From: Atopsyche davidsoni
Taxonomy: Eukaryota; Arthropoda; Insecta; Trichoptera; Hydrobiosidae
DNA: 64,000 nt
Assembly (NCBI GenBank): GCA_022113835.1
Contig: JAILWY010000020.1
Coordinates: 1,860,001-1,924,000, forward strand
Direction: 5' to 3'
The notes beneath the pieces were generated by a model. That model was not told the origin of the DNA. It saw only the letters and a program-made list of their open reading frames with translations, and made no database searches. The position numbers and the translations under genes were made by a program. Below are positions 21,581-33,260 of this stretch, in pieces; position 1 is the stretch's first letter; every line of letters starts with the position of its first letter.

Positions 21581-23205
21581 AGCTCGATTTGCGTCCTTGG
21601 TTATCATGCCGAAAAGCGCAAGTATTAGTTATGTGATTATACCTTCATCGAAGCCAGGAAGTATGCACAGCTGTCCAAGCACTCTCTATGATCAAAATCA
21701 TCAAATCTAGAGTATAGTTTAACGTCATTAAAGCTCAATATAAAATATCAAACAACTTGGCTGCGTGCAAGTATGCGATATATTCAACCTATTTAGGTCG
21801 TTCACTATCATTTTTCACAATCTCAACGCTCGCCATAAATAAAGAAACACGTCTCCGCAGATGCGAAAAATTTGACAAGTCGTTATTAACCGTGTAAAAA
21901 AAGGGCCCGCGACGTCCCCTCGGTTTGCGCGGCCCGCTGTCATTGCGGAGAGCGTGAATAATTCAATTCGAAAATAAACGTCGCAAATCACGGGCATTAT
22001 CGGAGAGAAAACAACGGAGCCGTTACTTTTCCCTGATCAAATGCTTTATCGGGTGAAATGGCGTGGTGATCGCTCGGCATTTACTGCTGACGCTTCGAGC
22101 ACCATTTCCAATGAAGAAAATAAAAAGAAATCACTATTTATTCATTCTTAAATAAATTGTCTTTATATATATATATATAAGGATAAACCACATTAAGATA
22201 GATCCATTCTCCATAACAGGATCCGGCTGGTGTTCCTGGTGGTGAAGCCTTGGACAGCATCGCCATCAGGATGTATGGAGATATATACAGTGGTCGATAA
22301 TTAAACCATAATGGAGCCGGGCCGGAGTTTATTGGGTGGTTCCAAATAAGGACTCTGTTTATTATTCCCCTGTATATAAAGCCTATAAGCCGATACGTTT
22401 TCAAGGCCGCTGAAATTCTCGTGTTGCTTTTTAATAGTTTTACTATTAAAAAAAACGCCCCCACTGGGTATTTCTGAAGATCATTAATAATAAACCAGTG
22501 GCGTGCAGTCCTCACAAGATGTTTTCTATTATTTATTTAATCACAGATTTTCTTTAAACGAGCAGTCTTTAACCATTACTCGGTAAGAACACGAGGCTGC
22601 AAGGTTAGAAGCATCTAGGTATGCGGAAAAATCATTAAAATTGCGGCCGTGGGTATACGTGGATATTACAAAAAACCTGTATGAAAGAGTGTTTTTTTTT
22701 TTTTTTTTGTTTGGACATACAATGCACTGATCCCTTTACGTTTTTTTAAATTAATAATTTGTGATTTTTGTAATATTATAAAAAGTTAATCAGACCGTGA
22801 TGTTGTGATGGCGTAATTTGCAGAAGAACACGTCAATGGAAATAAGCGACAACTTGGGTTAGGTTATGTCAGATTGTGAATAATTAACACTTCCAGATTT
22901 TCAATCTTCGAAAAAACTGCCATGAGGCAATGATGGCTTATTTTATATTAATTTTCTATCAGGGCTATGCTTACAATACGGTGTGTGGTTATGCAGATTG
23001 CGGGGCTTACGAGGTGTGGCTTATGTGGTAGCGTGCATGGGTTTCTCTATTCCGGCATATGTCTATACGACACAGCCTCAGCGGCGGAAACCTCGGGCGA
23101 GGAAAGCGCCGAAACAAAAGCGCCGAAGTCGACTTTTGAATAGAGAACGTGTTCGCATTTCAAAACGCGAGCGAGCAATGGCGGCGCGCGAACAGCTGTG
23201 CGAGC
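21581..23205. other. Intronic sequence, no gene seen
   Basis: Short frames only. 23,020-23,200 is locally GC-richer and ends at the AT microsatellite. Confidence 0.4.

Positions 23206-23210
<5 letters not shown>

Positions 23211-23278
<68 letters not shown>
23211..23278. repeat. (AT)n microsatellite
   Basis: About 33 uninterrupted AT dinucleotides. The sequence just after it, CAGGGGTGGCCAAAGC, resembles a hAT left end. Confidence 0.95.
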
Positions 23279-23281
<3 letters not shown>

Positions 23282-23397
23282 GGGTGGCCAAAGCGTCGAC
23301 CGCTATTGACTGACTTCTTAACACGTACGATATGTAGCAGTCTATGTTATGGATTAGTCAATCAAGATGCGTATTTATTACCCATTACGGGCTTATT

Positions 23398-23586
23398 ATA
23401 TTTACTAATATGATTAGGCGCATTAGTTCATATACAGAAGATGATTTTAAAGAAACTCTCGGAAAAATATCATCGTGACAAATATCATCATCCCACACCA
23501 CAAATCACGATGATATATTTCTGAGAGTTTCTTTAAAATCATCTTCTGTATATGAACTAATGTGCCTAATCATATTAGTAAATATG
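23398..23586. repeat. Foldback (palindromic) MITE, copy 2
   Basis: The left arm (ATATTTACTAATATGATTAG ... CATCGTGAC) and the right arm (TCACGATGATAT ... CTAATCATATTAGTAAATAT) are reverse complements over about 80 bases with only a few mismatches. The spacer is about 25 bases. The inner core AAAGAAACTCTCGGAAAAAT is shared with copy 1 at 4,993. The outer arms differ clearly between the copies but match within each copy. Confidence 0.8.
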
Positions 23587-25680
23587 TAGCAGTTTTAAAA
23601 AAAACGTCTCGCCTGTATTGTTCAAAAGTTTGAAAGTCCCTACATTGTACGCATGAGATTATTCACCTCACCTATTCGCTGCCACCCCGCAGCATTTGAT
23701 TAACCCTATGAGAGGCTCCAAGGTATTACTTGGTAATCCTTGCTGTCTCCAACAGGTGAGGTGGTGATTTACAAAATCAATTTTATTCTCCGCGCACCTG
23801 CTGTGGCCCAGGAAGCATCTGCGACGGAGCCGCCGATGGCTCTGCTAAGCGAAACTCAACCCGATAGGTTATACAGTGTTGAAACAATAAAGCAAATCTT
23901 CATATTATTGAGAGGTTGAGAGAGGCTCGAGGATGGTACACCCGCACTGGCGTAACCGCTGCGGAATGAATGACCTTTACTCGCCCAAATAGCGACCGGC
24001 CCAATTAGAGTAAACCGACTTGCCGGGCGTGGAGGCAACTCGGACTAGATTTCTTCATAATTACGAAACACGGCAATAACCAGAGTGGTCCGCGTGGAGG
24101 ATTGTATGGGTGAATTGTAACAATGCGTATCGGCCACTTCTTCTTCTAAGAATAGCATATATTTTTACCGAGTCTTATTGGTTTGACTGTACTCCCAAAT
24201 TCCAGCCACTGGCGCAAATTCCGCATCCACGTCGGCTTTCTCTTTCCTGTGCCTATTTTTTTTCATGAACAATGAAACTATAGCTATAACTTTTACGCTT
24301 TTATATTTTCTATAATATAAAACAACCAAAAATCCTGGTACAAAAGATTCAAACCGGTCGACGAGCAAGGGATGCAAAGATTATTTTTATTAATTAAAAT
24401 ATGTAATAAATGTAAAATGCACGGTGTAAGACAAAACACTTTCGCCTTTACAGTTTTGTGTATCAGTTTTGAAACGCTGTGTATATATACAAGAGGTACA
24501 TGAATTTATGAAATCGATTTGAATGCATACATAAACGGTTTCTGGATATATTCTAATGTCATGGTAATTAATGTATTGAATAATTAAAAAAAAAAAAAAA
24601 AAAACAGTGTTTACCATATTCGATTTGTGAATACGGCTGGGAAAGGCAGCGAACTGGTAGAATTGTTCTAAAAGAGGGTATTTAATGATAGTCGAATCAA
24701 GGTCGCGTCTACGTGGGGCCAGAGTGCTCAAAAATAAACCAACCCATCAATAAAACATTTTCATTCAAAAATAAAATAATAAAAAACATTGAGTTGTTAC
24801 AGTTCGCATTCGGCATAGGCGCACATCACTTTAAAAAAAGTTTTGGTAAATCAGGAAAAAAATATTTTATGACTTAAGCGAATCGAAAAATTTTCATTCT
24901 AATCAAAAAGTGGAAATTAAAAGTAAATTTTTATCAAAAACACTCGGAGCGGGTTTTGCAACGCGATGACTCATATCAGCGGAATACATTTTAATTCAGA
25001 TAATCTTATCAGATGGGCCCAAAAGCTGCATTTTCTTGCTAATCACAAGTCTACACAACAAATAGATTATGTGTGCAGTTGCAAAAATATTTTGTATGCA
25101 AATGTTTTGGAATTTTTCTGTTGATTATTTTCAGTCGACTTCCGCTTTCAGAATGAAAAAAATATACTATACATCGCACGTAAAAACTGTGTGTGTAGTT
25201 TTCTATGTAAAAGTTTCGCTGTCATCTTTCAGCTTTCAGCTTCGGGGCGCAAGAGAAAGCAAAATATTATGTATGAACGTTTCGTGTAAAAGTTTCGCCA
25301 TATTTCTGTCACCCCCGCTCTCAGAACGCAGAAATCTATAATTCCACGTTGGAAAATAAAAAAAATGATCGCGTGCCCGTCCGCCTGTGCGTTAGATTAG
25401 TATGAAATTCAGATTTCCCAGGTGTCGTGTCGAAGGTGCGTTTGCAATCGCGAGTCGGACCGTCACAATGGACAGGTATATTTATAAATAGCGAGCAATT
25501 ACCGGCCTCACGACACCGGTCCGCGACAATGGGACGGCACGCGCAGGACGAAGCGCACGGGTGACGAGGAACAACGACCAGTAACAGCTGCGGAAATTTA
25601 ATATAATTTTATTGAACTAGTATCACAAAAACTGCGCACAGCCAAGCGGCTAGAAGACTACACCTTGAATACCAAATGAT
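23587..25680. other. Intronic sequence with one dispersed repeat copy, no gene seen
   Basis: 24,185-24,250 is a copy of the dispersed repeat also seen at 4,488 and, inverted, 33,945. An A19-type run lies near 24,590. I see no supported gene. Confidence 0.4.
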
Positions 25681-25684
25681 TATA

Positions 25685-26524
25685 CACCCATACCTCGCTT
25701 TACGGCCTAGATACGTTCCACGAGACTTGGCCGCAAAGCGAAAAGCCGTATAAGGAATCAATTATTCTAATACAAATTCACACAAATTCAATGGGATCGG
25801 TTCCAAATTTGTTAAATATGTAACACTTTTTACACATTCTGGCCTTTTTTTTTTTTCCAAACATGGTTCATTGTTGTTAATTTTAATTCCTTCCATGATT
25901 CACTGATGCTGTCAACAGCATCCTTGATGTTATAGTTTTTCCAAGATGTTTTAATTGAAACTTCACCATCGGTTTCCCTTATAAGTTGTTGGAAAGTTCG
26001 GCGTAGGTAATATACCTTAAAAGTGGCTATTGCACCCTGATCCATCGGTTGGATCAGAGCTGTTGTTTTTTTCGGAAGGTACTCAATCATGACATCTTCA
26101 GATAGCTCGGATAAATTAGTAGGATGCCCTGGTGCATTATCCAAAATTAGCAAAGCTTTCTTAAAATATAATGAAAATATAAAATAAGTTTAATAAAAAA
26201 ATACATATTAAATTTTTTTAATTTGTACATACATACATATGTACTTACGTACCAAAAATGTCCCTAATTATTTTCGGTTTTTCCAGTTAATGTGTGACAA
26301 TCAGTAATAAATATGTACAAAAAACACTCACAGACAAGTCTAAACCAGCCGCTCTATGAGCACACACTGAATAACGCTCGTAAACAAAATAACATTGAAA
26401 AAAAGGTTTTTTTGGCCGTTATAGCGAAACATTTTAGGCCGTATAACGAAAACGTGCCTTAATTGAAAAGGGCCGTTATAGCGAAAGGCCGTATAAAGAG
26501 CGGCCGTATAGCGAGGTGTGGGTG
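25685..26524 (-). mobile_element. Tigger/pogo-type DNA transposon remnant with terminal inverted repeats
   Basis: The 5' end CACCCATACCTCGCTTTACG and the complement of the 3' end, CACCCACACCTCGCTATACG, agree at 18 of 20 positions. Both ends are flanked by TA (25,683-25,684 and 26,525-26,526), the Tc1/mariner-pogo target. A minus-strand frame at 25,830-26,153 gives a transposase DDE segment with LDNAPGHP, LPKKTTALIQPMDQG and FKVYYLRRTF, typical of Tigger transposases. The N-terminal DNA-binding half and the other catalytic blocks are missing, so the 840-base copy is a deletion derivative. Confidence 0.9.
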
Positions 26525-26526
26525 TA

Positions 26527-27060
26527 TTATATTTAAGCCTGCCGTAATATTTGAGATTCTGTCAAGTCTGAATAATAGTAGGGGCCACTGTGTGAGTTTG
26601 ATATATTTTTTATATGTTTATATATTATTTTTTCTCTTATATACATTTCACGATATTTATAAAAAAAATCAGCAAGTGATTGCTGCAAGTAGCAGTTCCA
26701 ACCGACTGTTATTTAGGTGATGCAGTAAACGCTTCAAATTAGTCCCCTGGCTTGCGTGTCCCCGCAGAGCACGCACGCCACGCCGCAAGTTTCACTATCG
26801 CGTGCCGCGTCCGCCAACCGACAGTTGACGGCCCCCCACTAGATAAAATTAATATATTGCAATGGTTATTTTTTATTTTGTCAGTGGCGTCCGCTTTCGC
26901 TTTTCGCTTTCGTCTACTTTACTTTGAACACATTTGAATGTGTTGATCGGTTATTATTTTTTTTTTTTGTCTTCCGACGTTTCGGGACCACGTTCGGTAT
27001 CATCCGAAGTCCCCGAAGATGGATTGAAAGCACTGAGCGGCTAAATATCAATATGTCAAT
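26527..27060. other. Intronic sequence, no gene seen
   Basis: This is AT-rich except for 26,745-26,840, which is GC-richer. It lies just downstream of the donor of the 27,078 exon. Confidence 0.4.
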
Positions 27061-27077
27061 CAGACGATAGACCTCAC

Positions 27078-27194
27078 CTTATCGGCGCCATTGAGGAAGT
27101 CGGCGTCCGTGTAGATGCAGAGGGTGGACTTCCGGGACAGGGAGTCCCCGGACAGGCTGCTGGAGCTGCTGCCGGCTGAGAACTTCATCCTCAT
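27078..27194 (-). CDS. Upstream coding exon of the same minus-strand scaffold-like gene
   Basis: The minus-strand frame starts with two close ATG codons (27,194 and 27,188; MRMKF). It reads through a Ser-rich stretch (SAGSSSSSLSGDSLSRKS) to NGADK and ends at a consensus donor, AAG|GTGAGG, after 27,078. The frame at the donor is phase 0. The next strong minus-strand acceptor followed by a long frame is at 2,935, also phase 0, giving ...NGADK|MDANSS. The joined protein would have at least 1,017 residues. Upstream of the first ATG the frame stays open only to a stop at 27,288-27,290 and has no other ATG. This is therefore most likely the first coding exon with its 5' UTR just upstream, though an acceptor around 27,260-27,280 cannot be excluded. 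The resulting intron is about 24.1 kb. The assignment rests on phase and position; RNA evidence would settle it. Confidence 0.6.
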
Positions 27195-27257
27195 CCTCGT
27201 GCCACATCCGGGGGACGACACCCGCGGAGACGCTCCAAAGTCGGAGGAACACTTCAC

Positions 27258-29580
27258 GCGTGAATAACAACACTTGGCTGATAATTTCTATTGCAAAGTG
27301 CGACAGAAATTTATCGACGCAATAAATAATGGAAAATTATGACGTCACTCGAGCGCAGTTGAAGTAAATAAAAATCGATTGTTGAGATTTTATTAGAAAA
27401 GTATAATAGGTTTTTTTTTTATGATATTGTATTGAATCGTCAACGGTTAAGAATATGTTGTTTTTTTTTTTGTAATTATTAACAATGCGTTGTTTTTATT
27501 CGTTGTGTGGTTTTCCCAAATGTCTTGAACGCTTGTGTCAGACAGTATCTGAAAAAAAAGAAAAAATATTAAAATACATTTATATAAAATATATTTTTAA
27601 TAGATAAATATGAAAAAAATGTATATTTGTACAATTTTCTGGGTTTTACACGTGCATTGATTTTTCGCTATCGAGAGGCAATCAAGCCAAGATTCGAGAA
27701 CAAAGAGCCATATCCACACTATTCTTTATGAGTAGGAGAAAATAGAGAAGGGATAGGAAGGATTTAAAGATAGTTGTTGAAAACCACCATAGGAAAGATT
27801 TTCTTATTTAAGGGTTCCTTTTATTACAGTTCACAGCCCTCTACAAAATTATAAATCGATCGCTCATTATCTAATTTTCAAAGTCTTCTAAATAAAACAC
27901 GGAGCATCAAATTTTCATTAAAATTTCGGATACCATACTTATTTCTAATTTCTTGATCTCCGACCAATATTTAGCTCGAGTATGGTGGTTTCTCGCTTAG
28001 TTTCAATGTCTACCGTTCGCAGACTTGAAACGATAAAAAAGAGCACGCGCCGTCGACCCGGCAAGCAACGTATGGAATCCCAGGAATGCAGTCGGGCAAA
28101 GGGCGTAGAAAGTGAGTTACTATGTGAATGTGCAATGGTATGAAGGAAGTCGTGTGGGAGTAACCACGCCATATATGTGTGTGTGTGTGTGTGTTATTTA
28201 GTTCAGGGTGGTTCACGACTATTTGAATTGAAGTTGCATATATCAATAAATATTATTATATTATCGATCGCCGTCACACGCGGCTCCTAAGAAAGCCAAT
28301 GTTTATATGTACTCAAATAACTGTCCCCGAGTCATGAGTCACGTTCAGTTCACGTTTTACACATTAAGTCCTGAATAGGTGCAACTGAAATATGCAATTC
28401 ACCGAGTCATAAGTCCACGCTGTAGATACCGAGACACATCCAGAGGAAGTTGTACCGAAATCAACACAATCGCCGGGGCAGCAGGAGAGACGCGACCATC
28501 TCCAGGCTTCGGATGTCAGTCGCGAAAGTAAACACGAAGACGCGGTAATGATTAATTCTAGTATGGAAATAATTCGGAACCGGTTTGGACCAATCGAGAC
28601 GCTCTCCAGCGAGCCGCGCCGGAGTTTGTAACCGACATTTTCGGCAGTTAAAAAAATTCCGATGTCTTATACTTGCCTTAGAAGACTCTTCGCGGAGCAG
28701 GGCACTTAGAAATTCAGTTATTGCGAGTGATCGAAGTGAAGTCGTGAATATCTTCTCTGACCTCTGCATAAGAAAAATATACGAGGGGTTGATGTGCACA
28801 GAATAGCACAGCTTTCAGGGGCTCGCAACCTATGATATTTTACAGTTGAAAAGACTCATAGAACCACGTGGCGAAATTCAATCCGGTTATCAGATTATTA
28901 TTATTTTATTTTATACGAGTGGATTCAGCGTCTAAAGCGCGGGGAAAAAAAACGACCTTTGTGCACGTCTGCTTTCTATTGTCTTCGGGCGCATTCCTCG
29001 GCGGCATCAGACCCGCCTCCGGAGAATGCACGACCGCAATATCAACGGATTACTACAGTATAGAATATTCGATTAAACCGCATTCGTTGCCCGCGCAGGC
29101 TCTTGTGTTGTCACTTTCGTACTATAAAAACCGAAAGAATCGGTCGGAAATTATGACCGGTCGTAGAGAAAAATAATCGGAAAAAATCGAGACACAAAAA
29201 TTTGGAAAACTGTAGTTTGCGTCTTCACTGTGGTTGGGTAGACTTTCAATACGAATATGTCCTAACAGGGCTAAATATTTTTACTATACTTACGTACTTG
29301 GTACGTTTATCATCAGGCGAGAGCACGTCCGTCCGCGGGGAGATAATAAATACTGTTGTAGGATTTAGACCACTGCGGTTCTTGTTTCGGTCGTAAACCT
29401 GAATTCGTACATTTTTTCGAGCACTCGAGACCGTTTCGTGCAGAATTTCAGCAGATTAGGAACATTTGATAATAAAATTTTAAAAAAAACAACATATATA
29501 ACTGCAGTTTTCTTTGTAAGCTAAATCTAGCACAAGTATTTTTTTTTTTTGTTTCAACGTAGAATAAGCGTAACTCTAGG
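27258..29580. other. Upstream region of the minus-strand scaffold gene; no further gene seen
   Basis: 27,330-27,350 contains ATGACGTCACTCGAGCG, a CRE-like site about 150 bases upstream of the candidate first coding exon, so it may be part of that promoter. The rest holds a (GT)n run at 28,172-28,193 and short frames without recognisable products. Confidence 0.4.
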
Positions 29581-29581
29581 A

Positions 29582-29744
29582 CAGTGATGGTGAACCTTTC
29601 AAGCTTAAAAATATATCCACAATTTTGTTATTTTATACTTGCAGACTAATTTGCAAATTGCCTGCGGCCAGTTTTTAATAAAGTACATTTCGGTAAACAA
29701 TATATTATAATTGTGGCACGCGTGCCACGGGTTCGCCACCCCTG
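29582..29744. mobile_element. hAT-type MITE, about 163 bp
   Basis: Termini CAGTGATGGTGAACCTTT and GGGTTCGCCACCCCTG are inverted repeats of a common hAT MITE style. The subterminal GGCACGCGTGCC is palindromic. The flanking octamers (CTCTAGGA and GCCAAGAA) do not match. Confidence 0.65.
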
Positions 29745-30290
29745 GCCAAGAAGCACACATTCCCCATTAAAATTATAGTTCATCGTAGAAAGAGAAAAAC
29801 ACAAAAAATAACCTTAATTCATGTATGGTAAAAAGTTGAATAAGTGTGTGAAAAATATATTTTTACACGTAATGAATAAGTAAACATTTCACAAAACAAT
29901 AAGGTTTTTTTTTTAATATTATAGCACTGCCATAACGTTGCCTTCTATGGTATTATATGCACATTATATTATAAAAAATGCAAGCTAAATGTTAGTATAT
30001 GGTATGATAATTTTTGCTTATAACACATTTACTATAAATATGTTGCAAATTATTTATAACCATGTTACTATATACAAGTGTTTATACCATAATTACGTCA
30101 ATAAATATGCTTTGTCGTATTGTATATGTGACTATAAGCTATGAAAATAAATTTAATGCTTCAAATTGATAAGTGAGAATTAAAAAAATATATATTATCC
30201 GTATGGACAGTTATGGAGATAAAAATGCAGTTATAAAAATATTTTACAAAAAAATCAGTTGATTGATACAAAATTGGCATATATAAAAAT
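29745..30290. other. AT-rich spacer before the tandem array
   Basis: No gene or named repeat seen. Confidence 0.4.
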
Positions 30291-30295
30291 ATTTC

Positions 30296-32905
30296 ATAAG
30301 CACTCGGTTGTTGTTTGCTTTGTTTCGTTGTGTAGTAAGCAAATTGTTTAGGCGATTAAAATATTTAATTCGTAATAATAAAAGCACTCGGTTGTATTTT
30401 TTTCAATGTTTCGTTACAGAATATTAGCAAATTGGTTCAATTGCATGAACGCTTCACTCGGAACAAAAAAAGCACCCAGTTGCTGTTTTTAGTAGTTTTA
30501 TATAAATCAAGCAAATTTCTTTATATAATATCAGGGACAAGCTACGCTTTATTGTATGCTTCATCCGGAACAAAAAAAGCACTTAGTTATTGTTTTCAGT
30601 GGTATAGATATAGGATGAAAAAGCAGTTAAAGGTTTACCACATTCAAGAATGCTTCATTCGGAACAGAAAAAGCACTCAGATGCTGTTTTCAGTAGTCGT
30701 ATATAAATTAGGATTTTTTTTTAATAAAACTAGGGACAAGCTACGCTTTATTGTATGCTTCATCCGGAACAAAAAAAAGCACTTAGTTATTGTTTGCAGT
30801 GGTATAGATATAGGATGAAAAAGCAGTTAAAGGTTTACCACATTCAAGAATGCTTCACTCGAAACAGAAAAGGCACCCAGATGCTGTTTTCAGTAGTCGT
30901 ACATAAATTAGGAAAAAAAATTCTAATAAAACTAGGGACAAGCAACGCTTTGTTGTATGCTTCATCCGGAACAAAAAAAGCACTTAGTTATTATATTCAA
31001 CGGTTATATATTCAAATAAAATTAAGGACGAGCAACGCGTTATTGACTTATAGACATGGGCACTAAAAAGCACTCAGTTGTATTTTTTTCAATGTTTCGT
31101 TACAAAATATTAGCAAATTGCTTCACTTGGAACAGAAAAAAGCATCCAGTTGTGTTTTGCAAAATTTCAATGTAAATTGGACTTAATTAAGGACAAGCAA
31201 TACTTTGGGCAGAAAAAGCACCCAGTTGATGTTTTCAGTAGTCCTATATAAATCAAGCAAATTTCTTTATATAATATCAGGGACAAGCTACGCTTTATTC
31301 TATGCTTCATCCGGAACAAAAAAAGCACTTAGTTATTGTTTTCAGTGATATAGATATAGGATGAAAAAGCAGTTAAAGGTTTACCACATTCAAGAATGCT
31401 TCATTTTGAACAGAAAAAGCACTCAGATGCTGTTTTCAGTAGTCGTATATAAATTAGGATTTTTTTTAAATAAAACTAGGGACAAGCAACGCTTTATTGT
31501 ATGCTTCATCCGGAACAAAAAAAAGCACTTAGTTATTGTTTTCAGTGGTATAGATATAGGATGAAAAAACAGTTAAAGGTTTACCACATTCAAGAATGCT
31601 TCACTCGAAACAGAAAAGGCACCCAGATGCTGTTTTCAGTAGTCGTACATAAATTAGGAAAAAAATTTCTAATAAAACTAGGGACAAGCAACGCTTTGTT
31701 GTATGCTTCATCCGGAACAAAAAAAGCTCTTAGTTATTATTTTCAACGGTTATATATTCAAATAAAATTAAGGACAAGCAACGCGTTATTGACTTATAGA
31801 CATGGGCACTAAAAAGCACTCGGTTGTATTTTTTTCAATGCTTCGTTACAAAATATTATCAAATTGCTTCACTCGGAACAGAAAAAAGCATCCGGTTGCT
31901 GTTTGCAAAATTTCAATGCAAATTAGACTTAATTAAGGACAAGCAATACTTAATATTTTCCACGTTCAATAATGCTTCGCTTTGGGCAGAAAAAGCACCC
32001 AGATGCTGTTTTCAGTAGTCGTATATAAATTAGGAAAATTTCTTTAAAAAAACTAGGGACAAGCAACGCTTTATTGTATGCTTCATCCGGAACAAAAAAA
32101 AAAGCACTTAGTTATTATATTCAACGGTTATATATTCAAATAAAATTAAGGACGAGCAACGCGTTATTGACTTATAGACATGGCCAGAAGAGGTGGTCGA
32201 AATTTTTTAAGGACAAGCAATACTCAATATTTTCCACGTTCAATAGTGCTTCGCTTTGGGCAGAAAAAGCACCCAGTTGGTGTTTTCAGTAGTCCTATAT
32301 AAATCAAGCAAATTTCTTTATATAATATCAGGGACAAGCTACGCTTTATTCTATGCTTCATCCGGAACAAAAAAAAAAAGCACTTAGTTATTATATTCAA
32401 CGGTTATATATTCAAATAAAATTAAGGACGAGCAACGCGTTATTGACTTATAGACATGGGCACTAAAAAGCACTCGGTTGTATTTTTTTCAATGTTTCGT
32501 TACAAAATATTAGCAAATTGCTTCACTTGGAACAGAAAAAAGCATCCAGTTGTGTTTTGCAAAATTTCAATGCAAATTAGACTTAATTAAGGACAAGCAA
32601 TACTTAATATTTTCCACGTTCAATAATGCTTCGCTTTGGGCAGAAAAAGCACCCAGATGTTGTTTTCAGTAGTCCTATATAAATCAAGCAAATTTCTTTA
32701 TATAATATCAGGGACAAGCTACATCTTCATCCGGAACAAAAAAAAAGCACTCAGTTATTATTTTCAACGGTTATATATTCAAATAAAATTAAGGACGAGC
32801 AACGCGTTATTGACTTATAGACATGGCCAGAAGTTTTACCACATTCAAGAATGCTTCGCTCGGAACAAAAAAAAAAAAAAAAAAAAAGCACCCGGTTGTT
32901 GTTGT
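30296..32905 (+). repeat. Higher-order tandem array built on a ~75-125 bp monomer
   Basis: The key word (GGAACAAAAAAAGCACYYAGTTR) recurs about 27 times, with neighbouring blocks CAGTAGTCGTATATAAATTAG, GGGACAAGCAACGCTTTATT, GGTTTACCACATTCAAGAATG and ACGCGTTATTGACTTATAGAC. Blocks recur in a fixed order as a larger unit of about 746 bases; 30,755-31,066 and 31,501-31,812 are almost identical. Further partial units follow to 32,905, where the array ends in a long A run. In-frame translations repeat (for example RNRKSTQMLFSVV) but the frames break repeatedly, so I regard this as a satellite rather than a gene. Confidence 0.85.
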
Positions 32906-33119
32906 CGGGGACCCCGTGCCTAGAACAGTTAATTAAAAACAACAATCCTCGGCCCGGCGACGAAGGAATTCCGTTGGCGGCCCCGGGCCGGCGGCCGTGT
33001 TCGGCGTGATTGTATTTTTTTTTCACGGCTCGCCTCCGGACACCTCATTATGCACCGCCCCGCGGACTCGGTGTACCGCGTGTCTGTATCGCCGGCCGCT
33101 CGGAGTCCCGCAGTGACCT

Positions 33120-33260
33120 TGGTCGATCGTCCGAATGGCGAGGACTCGTCAGGACTGGTACAGCGGGAGACATCAGTGCAAGATTCACCTCTGCCGGGAC
33201 GGGGATCGAACCGGAGACCACTCGGTTGAGAATCGCCAACTGCGAAGCAGGCTTGGGTAC
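33120..33260 (-). repeat. tRNA-like SINE copy
   Basis: The minus strand has GTTGGCGATTCTCAACCGAG (A-box region) and TCTCCGGTTCGATCCCCGTC (B box) at tRNA-like spacing, then a body. The flanking stretch from 32,930 is GC-rich. Confidence 0.5.

Noticed and set aside
23211..23278. (AT)n tract as a replication origin or TATA cluster
   Set aside because: Simple microsatellite expansion explains it; no supporting motifs around it.
30296..32905. CRISPR-like array
   Set aside because: This is eukaryotic nuclear sequence. Spacing is irregular, the intervening segments are themselves repeated, and no cas genes exist.
30432..32923. Series of plus-strand frames with repeated RNRKSTQMLFSVV-like peptides
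   Set aside because: The peptide repeats mirror the DNA repeats, frames break every 100-130 codons and start with repeat words, and there is no splice-site support.
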